A DNA stretch of 64,000 nt from Coffea arabica (lineage: Eukaryota > Streptophyta > Magnoliopsida > Gentianales > Rubiaceae), in assembly GCF_036785885.1 (NCBI RefSeq), contig NC_092316.1:50043001-50107000 (forward strand). Reading direction: 5' to 3'. A program made the position numbers and the translations under genes. Numbering within the stretch: the first letter of the stretch is position 1; every line of letters begins with the position of its first letter. Shown here piece by piece: positions 59,360 through 64,000 of this stretch. The notes under the pieces are model-generated. The model searched no databases and had not been told where the DNA came from. It saw only the letters and a list, made by a program, of their open reading frames with translations.

Positions 59360-59603
59360 TGACAGCTGAGAATGAATATTACAAATCCAGATAGTACACC
59401 TTCAGATACACCAGATTCCTCAAACTAATGGGGAAAAGATGTCTGCTTTGCTTGCTTTATTTTCAATAATGGTCAGATAGGTGTGCCGATGGCCAGTTGT
59501 AAATCTGTAAGAGTCAAGTTACTATTAAAATAGTAATGGACAAGCTACTATTCAAATAGTAAAGGTCAAGTTACTATTGAAATAGTAAAGTCAAGTTACT
59601 ATC
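59360..59603 (+). promoter_or_regulatory. Viral-like promoter-proximal fragment
   Basis: Matches 62,765-62,990 almost base for base (CACCAGATTCCTCA, AAAAGATGTCTGCTTTG, GGCCAGTTGTAAATCTGTAA). It ends in about 3.5 tandem 26-bp units (59,515-59,603) of CAAGTTACTATTGAAATAGT plus 6 bp. The TATA and leader are missing here, and the sequence passes directly into a coding fragment. Confidence 0.65.
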
Positions 59604-60120
59604 GAAATGTATATTCAAAATAAATTAGACTATTTGTATGAGCTTTCTGTGGAACCAGAACAAGTGAATCCTACATCTCTACCTTTGTTGGATCCATGCT
59701 CTTCGTTTCCAAGATTAAATACTTCTCCTCTTGCTGCTATCAAATCTCTGATTAAACATCGTTCTAAACGAGTAAAAGAGTATGTTCAATCAAAACCAAA
59801 TCCTAGCAATAGGTAAAGAACAGTTTATAACTTTGCATATTTCCATTGATTTGGAAAATCATATGGAATATGTAAAGTTATGAACTATTCTTTACCTGTT
59901 GCTGGGATGTGGTATTGATCCAACTTGGAAGATTGAACATACTCTTTTACTCCTTTAGGACGATGTTTATTAGAGATTTGATAGCACCAAGAGGAGAAGT
60001 ATTTATTCTTGAAAATGAAAAGTATGGATCCAACAAAGGTAGAGATGTAGGATTCACCTGTTCTGATTCCACAGAAACCTCATACAAATAGTCTAATTTA
60101 TTTTGAATATACATTTTGGC
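59592..60120. repeat. Inverted repeat (hairpin 1)
   Basis: The arms 59,592-59,857 and 59,861-60,120 are inverted copies with almost no loop; the centre is near TTTCCATTGATTTGGAAA. Both arms carry the same coding fragment, whose protein reads LDYLYE and VNPTSLPLLDP, in opposite directions. Arm identity is roughly 90 per cent by eye. Confidence 0.85.
59604..59816 (+). pseudogene. Viral-like coding fragment, plus copy
   Basis: About 70 residues containing YIQNKLDYLYE, QVNPTSLPLLDP and AAIKSLIKHRSKRVKEYVQS. It repeats, in reverse orientation, the fragment at 59,947-60,110 and is a paralogue of 61,415-61,672. Function unknown; in the most complete copy it seems to be the N-terminus of a polyprotein. 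Confidence 0.55.
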
Positions 60121-60515
60121 TCCATTCGAAAGAACTTTAGGTAAGGAGGTTAAGAAAACTTGTTTCAGATTAATATTTGATCCAAGAACATAGAACAATT
60201 ATGCATTCTTTTAAAATGTTTGTTCAAATCTTTTCAGTCATGAGAATGACACTTCATTTGGAAAAACTCTTTTCTTTTCAACTCTTTGTTTTCTTTGGAA
60301 TCACCTAAGAAAACTAAATGAAGAGTTACAATTGTTTCAAAAAAATCTTGTCTTATTAAAAAGATTGTTTTATCCTGTTCTCCAATTGATATCCACCAAT
60401 CATTTAACGTTCCTGTAAGATGAGCAGTGAATTCAGTAAGAATTTCAAAGCAAGTGTCAACTGTTAAATGTCTAATAGTTATCCATGCATGAACTTCATG
60501 CAATTTTTTTCCCAT
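59947..60515 (-). pseudogene. Capsid-like fragment fused to N-terminal fragment
   Basis: The 60,515-60,234 part contains GTLNDWWISIGEQDK and, later, FLGDSKENKELKRKEFFQMK followed by Cys-His-Ser-His, which looks like the capsid region of plant pararetroviruses. After a break, 60,198 onward reads INLKQVFLTSLPKVLSNGAK and then runs into the LDYLYE fragment. The same junction occurs at 59,604, so the fusion predates the inverted duplication. Broken by a stop and a frameshift; not functional. Confidence 0.55.
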
Positions 60516-60873
60516 TGAGATGCAGGTATACCATCAATTGTGAAGATTTGAGTACTTTCCTTAAAATTTGAAGACTTTTGTTTCGATGAGAAGTTTTTGC
60601 CTCTTCTTCTTTATCTTTAGGAAATACAACTTCACCTTCATTATTTCTTGCCATATGAATTTTAGGAATTTCGTCGCTTGATTCTTTTGAACTAGAAAAT
60701 AATGATTCTAAGTTAGACTCGTTATTACTATTATTTGGATCACATGAAACTTCTGAATTGCTTGAAATTTCTGATTTTTGATCCAAATTTTCCATTGTAG
60801 AGATCTGTGGGATTTTCTCCTGAATTGTATCCTGCAAAAATGAAAAAATGGAGGCAGTTTTATGAGAAAACAT
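60496..60873 (-). pseudogene. Acidic Ser/Asn-rich viral-like fragment
   Basis: 125 residues, rich in Ser, Asn, Glu and Asp (NSNNESNLESLFSSSKESSD). It sits upstream of and overlaps the capsid-like piece in another frame, and probably was joined to it before a frameshift. Acidic N-terminal extensions are common in pararetrovirus capsid proteins. Confidence 0.45.
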
Positions 60874-60997
60874 TAAAACTTCATTCTTCTCTTCTTCCCA
60901 AACATTTCATTCTTGAACACTCTATTCTTCAACTTTTTTCTGAAAACCTTGGACCTTTTAAACTTTTTCTTTTTCTTCCTTTTCTTGCAATCTATAC

Positions 60998-61338
60998 ATG
61001 AACCTTTTATCTCCTATTCAGGTTTCTTACATGCTTGATCAATGCAAACATTTTCCTTGAGATAGTCATGAATAACATCTCTTTTGTTGCATTTATCTTC
61101 AAAGGTTAGGAATACAGCCTGCATGATCTGTTTTGGAGTAAGATTCAAAATAGATCCAAATTTATTTTGAATATCTTCCTTTCTTCTTCTCAATGTTTGT
61201 TCTCTTCCCCACTTTCAATATTTTCCTAGCCTTTGAATCTATATGCAACAAAAGAGGTGTTATTTGTGACTATTTCAAGGAAAATGTTTGCATTGATCAA
61301 GCATGTAAGAAGCCTAAATTGGAGATAAAAGGTTCATG
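60998..61338. repeat. Inverted repeat (hairpin 2)
   Basis: The arms 60,998-61,095 and 61,240-61,338 are inverted copies; both carry TACATGCTTGATCAATGCAA or its complement. The spacer is about 145 bp. About nine positions in ten match. Confidence 0.85.
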
Positions 61339-61414
61339 TAGAATCTTGTTATACACTTCTTCTAATCTTTTTTCCAACACTTGAATTATTTTCAAAACTT
61401 TTGAGCTTTGAGTC

Positions 61415-61672
61415 CTATTCTTTACCAGTTGTTGGGATGTGGTATTGATTCAACTTGGAAGATTGAACATACTCTTTTACTCCTTTAGGATGATGTTTAA
61501 TCAGAGATTTGATAGCACCAAGAGGAGAAGTATTTAATCTTGAAAACGAAAAGTATGGATCCAACAAAAGTAGAGATGTAGGATTCACCTGTTCTGGTTC
61601 CACAGAAACCTCATACAAATGATCTAATTTATTTGAACTAGATCTGGATAAATTTAAACTACTTGAATTCAT
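61415..61672 (-). pseudogene. Viral-like N-terminal fragment, minus copy
   Basis: 85 residues, starting MNSSSLNLSRSSSNKLDHLY and containing EQVNPTSLLLLDP and KGVKEYVQSSK. It is the most complete of the three copies of this fragment and follows the promoter, leader, primer site and a short frame (62,099-61,911) on the same strand. Confidence 0.5.
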
Positions 61673-61910
61673 GATTTAAATTCTAGTACTGGAGCAGTGA
61701 ATCTAGATGTGCTATGGGTTGCTTAATTCACCCTGTCTCCAAAGAGTATGTTTAATCCGATATACCAGAATTTATCTCAAAAATTCTTTGCCACAACAAA
61801 TCTAATAAAAAAACGCTTACAAGTTATAATTATTGATGCTTCCAAATAGCCTTTATCTAATAACTCAAAAATTCTATTTCAACTAAAGAAATATATGCAT
61901 AAGTATCTTC

Positions 61911-62099
61911 TCAAGTTAAATGTTCAAACCGGAAACATTTTTGACCTCGACATATAGTATCTAGACTATCAGAATAGTGAACAGCAGGAATATTTATACT
62001 AAAATTCATATAACTCTTAGAAAAAATTTGTACTCGAAAAACTATCAAATTTGTTACCAACCTCAAGTGTTTAAGATGGCTCTGATACCATCTTTGCAA
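61911..62099 (-). pseudogene. Short frame after the primer site
   Basis: 62 residues (FSINIPAVHYSDSLDT, QKCFRFEHLT) beginning immediately after the primer-site match at 62,078-62,090 on the minus strand. After the stop the frame appears to go on (EDTYAYISLVEIEF), so it is a fragment of a longer gene. I do not recognise the protein. Confidence 0.4.
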
Positions 62100-62545
62100 T
62101 TTTTCTTTTTGCGCATAGCTATCTTCAAAATTTTTTTAGAGTTTTGCTCAGCCTTTCGTTTTGCCATTCTCCTCTCGACTACTTTTTTTGACTTTACTCG
62201 TGGAAGAACTTTGCAAATTTAGTTTAAAAAGAGGATCCTAAAGAATCATTCAGAGTACTTTGAATTCATCTTGAGGATTGGATAGAAATTTGATAAGGGA
62301 ATTATTTAGAATATTATAGAAACACACGAAAAGGATTTTTTATTTCAAGCTTTTCTTACAAACACCTTCTCTAATTTTCGAATGCCCCAACTGTTTGGGG
62401 AAACTCCTACTTATAGAGAGACAAAACAACTCTTCAGAAAAGTAAGGGGCTGTTACTATTTGCACAGTAGCCTGCCCTTTACTATTTGCACAGTAACTTG
62501 ACCTTTACTATTTCAATAGTAACTTGACATTTACGATGTGCAATG
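62078..62545 (-). promoter_or_regulatory. Viral-like promoter, leader and primer site, minus copy
   Basis: Reading leftwards: 26-bp dyad repeats (62,545-62,445), TATA region CTCTATAAGTAGGAGTTT (about 62,425-62,405), AATAAA (about 62,345), leader, then TGGTATCAGAGCC (62,090-62,078), a primer site for initiator tRNA-Met. After 13 matching bases the sequence turns into viral-like sequence (ATCTTAAACAC), as in a normal genome. Confidence 0.6.
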
Positions 62546-62764
62546 GGTTACTTAATTCACCATGTCTCTAAAGAGTATGCTTAATCCGATATATCAGAAT
62601 TTATCTCAAAAATGAAGTCTCAAACATAGTTCACAATTTCTAAGAACTGTTGAACTTGTTTTCATGAAAGATTTCTTCAGAAAAATGTTGACTCGAATCA
62701 CATCAAAGGTGTGCCAACAAAAGAAGAAACAAAAGAGCCCATAAAAACTGGATAGAAAGAATGA

Positions 62765-63419
62765 ATATTACAGATCCAAACAGTACTCCTTTAGATACAC
62801 CAGATTCCTCAGACTAATGGGCAAAAGATGTCTGCTTTGTTTGCTTTATTTTCAATAATGATCAGATAGGTGTGCCAATGGCCAGTTGTAAATCTGTAAG
62901 AGTCAAGTTGCTATTAAAATAGTAAAGGACAAGTTACTATTGAAATAATAAAGGTCATGTTACTGTGCAAATAGTCAAAGTCTGGCTACTGTGCAAATAG
63001 TAAGGGTTAGGTTACCATGTACCCCTTACTTTTTTGAAGAGTCGTTTTGTTTCTCTATAAGTAGGAGTTTCCCTAGATAGCTGGGGCATCTGAAAATTAG
63101 AGAAGGAGTCTATAAGAAAAGTTTGAAATAAAAAACCCTTTTCGTGTGTTTCTATAATGTTCTAAATAATTCCCTTATCAAATTTCTGTCCAATCCTCAC
63201 GACGAATTCAAAGTACTCTGAATGATTCTTTAGGATCCTCTTTTTAAACTAAAATTCTGCAAAATTCTTCCACGAGTAGAGTAAAGTCGAAGAAAGTAGC
63301 CGAGAGAAGAAGGGTGAAATGAAAGGCTAAGCAAAAAAATTTTGAAGATAGCTGTGCACAAAAAGAAGAACCACAAAGATGGTATCAGAGCTAGGTTTCG
63401 ATCCTGGGACCTATGGGTT
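62765..63419 (+). promoter_or_regulatory. Viral-like promoter, leader and extended tRNA match, plus copy
   Basis: Starts with the segment shared with 59,360. Then come 26-bp repeats (62,904-63,010), TATA region CTATAAGTAGG (63,054-63,064), AATAAA (63,127-63,132), leader, and TGGTATCAGAGC at 63,380-63,391. Here the match to the complement of initiator tRNA-Met does not stop at the primer site but runs on to about 63,419 (TTTCGATCCTGGGACC is included), about 40 nt with two mismatches to the plant tRNA as I remember it. Confidence 0.65.
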
Positions 63420-63668
63420 CTGATACCATCTTTGCGGTTCTTCTTTTTGCGTACAGCTATCTTCAAAATTTTTTCAGAGTTTTGCTCAGCCTTTCTTTTC
63501 GCCATTCTCCCCTCGACTACTTTTGTTGGCTTTACTCTACTCATGGAAGAACTTTGCAGAAGTTTAGTTTAAAAAGATGATCCTAAAGAATCATTCAGAG
63601 TACTTTGAATTCGTCTTGAGGATTAAATAGAAATTTGATAAGGAAATTATTTAGAACATTATAGAAAC
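63148..63668. repeat. Inverted repeat (hairpin 3) with tRNA-derived loop
   Basis: The arms 63,148-63,388 and 63,420-63,668 are inverted copies of the leader, ending at GATGGTATCAG / CTGATACCATC. The 31-nt loop (63,389-63,419) is the tRNA-complementary extension. The right arm ends abruptly at ...ATAGAAACA, where unrelated sequence begins. Confidence 0.88.
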
Positions 63669-64000
63669 ATGACGGGTATTTTACATATACGTACAAGTTA
63701 AAAAACAAAATTACACCCGTTCACTGCAAGTATACAGGTGAACTAGTAGTTTAGGGTATATCGGGTCAATCCCACAGGGAAGAGTGAACAATTACCGGTA
63801 TTATTAAAGCTTCTCTATTATTTAGACTATCAATGAATTATAACAAATTTATCCTATTGAAATTATACAAAATAACAAATAAAAACTCCTTAGGTTGTGG
63901 TATCCCTAACTACTCATGCAAGTGCTATATTTGGATCATTGAGTACTACATCTAGGCTAGTTATGGTGTAATTTCCTTAAACATGTGAAACCTACTTTCG
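63669..64000. other. Possible start of another repeat, cut by the window end
   Basis: Begins TGACGGGTATTTTACA directly after the hairpin arm and contains ATATCGGGTCAATCCCACAG and AGAGTGAACAATTACCGG, wording I associate with LTRs or other abundant plant repeats. No frame, and the partner end is outside the window. Confidence 0.3.

Larger units (their letters stand above)
59360..63668. mobile_element. Rearranged endogenous pararetrovirus-like locus
   Basis: A mosaic of one viral-like unit in both orientations. Plus copies of the promoter part are at 59,360-59,603 and 62,765-63,419; minus copies are at 62,545-62,078 and 63,668-63,420. Protein-coding pieces, mostly minus, lie at 59,604-62,099. 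Three features favour a plant pararetrovirus (Caulimoviridae-like) over an LTR element: a Met-tRNA primer site downstream of a TATA/AATAAA leader, a capsid-like protein piece, and no integrase or LTR pair. The pieces are broken and inverted, so no functional genome is present. A divergent copia-type element remains possible. Confidence 0.55.

Noticed and set aside
63380-63430. A possible tRNA-Met gene
   Set aside because: Only about 40 nt match, on the complementary strand, with no D arm and no pairing 5' acceptor strand; it is a primer-derived piece, not a gene.

Overview
This is nuclear DNA from a flowering plant. The evidence is a pentatricopeptide-repeat (PPR) gene, an intron-containing alpha/beta-hydrolase gene with plant-type splice sites, a Mutator-like transposon (MULE), a Tat-type Ty3/gypsy element, plant L1-type LINEs, a plastid-type tRNA fragment and fragments that look like an integrated plant pararetrovirus. 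A dicot is likely; I cannot name the species. The window is gene-poor and dominated by mobile DNA.

1-12,000 is the genic part, with all genes on the minus strand: an intact three-exon alpha/beta-hydrolase-fold gene (8086-11594), an intronless PPR gene (4857-6413), and a decayed paralogue of the hydrolase (about 2928-4490) on the far side of the PPR gene.

12,048-39,509 is one MULE of about 27.5 kb with terminal inverted repeats and a near-perfect 9-bp target duplication. Its own DNA is only about 5.7 kb. The rest is three later LTR-element insertions, each with a perfect 5-bp target duplication: a 3.1-kb solo LTR inside a GRF zinc-finger gene, a 3.3-kb solo LTR inside the transposase gene, and a 15.4-kb Tat-lineage element with two 722-bp LTRs. 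That element carries gag-protease, a pol broken by three in-frame stops, and an antisense, intron-containing plant-mobile-domain gene.

39,510-58,400 holds three related small genes for coiled-coil/membrane proteins (42.7, 47.3 and 55.8 kb, all minus; the third has an early stop), a 1.7-kb fold-back element, a plastid-type tRNA-Arg(UCU) relic split exactly by a hAT-type element, a degenerate LINE bracketed by 790-bp direct repeats, and several non-autonomous DNA elements.

58,400-63,670 has a LINE tail and then a rearranged locus of pararetrovirus-like pieces. The promoter-leader-primer-site unit occurs in both orientations, and three long hairpins are formed. One hairpin loop carries about 40 nt that match the complement of initiator tRNA-Met, far beyond a normal primer-binding site, and looks like a fossil reverse-transcription intermediate. 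This locus is the best candidate for something undescribed. The last 330 bp look like the start of another repeat that runs off the window.
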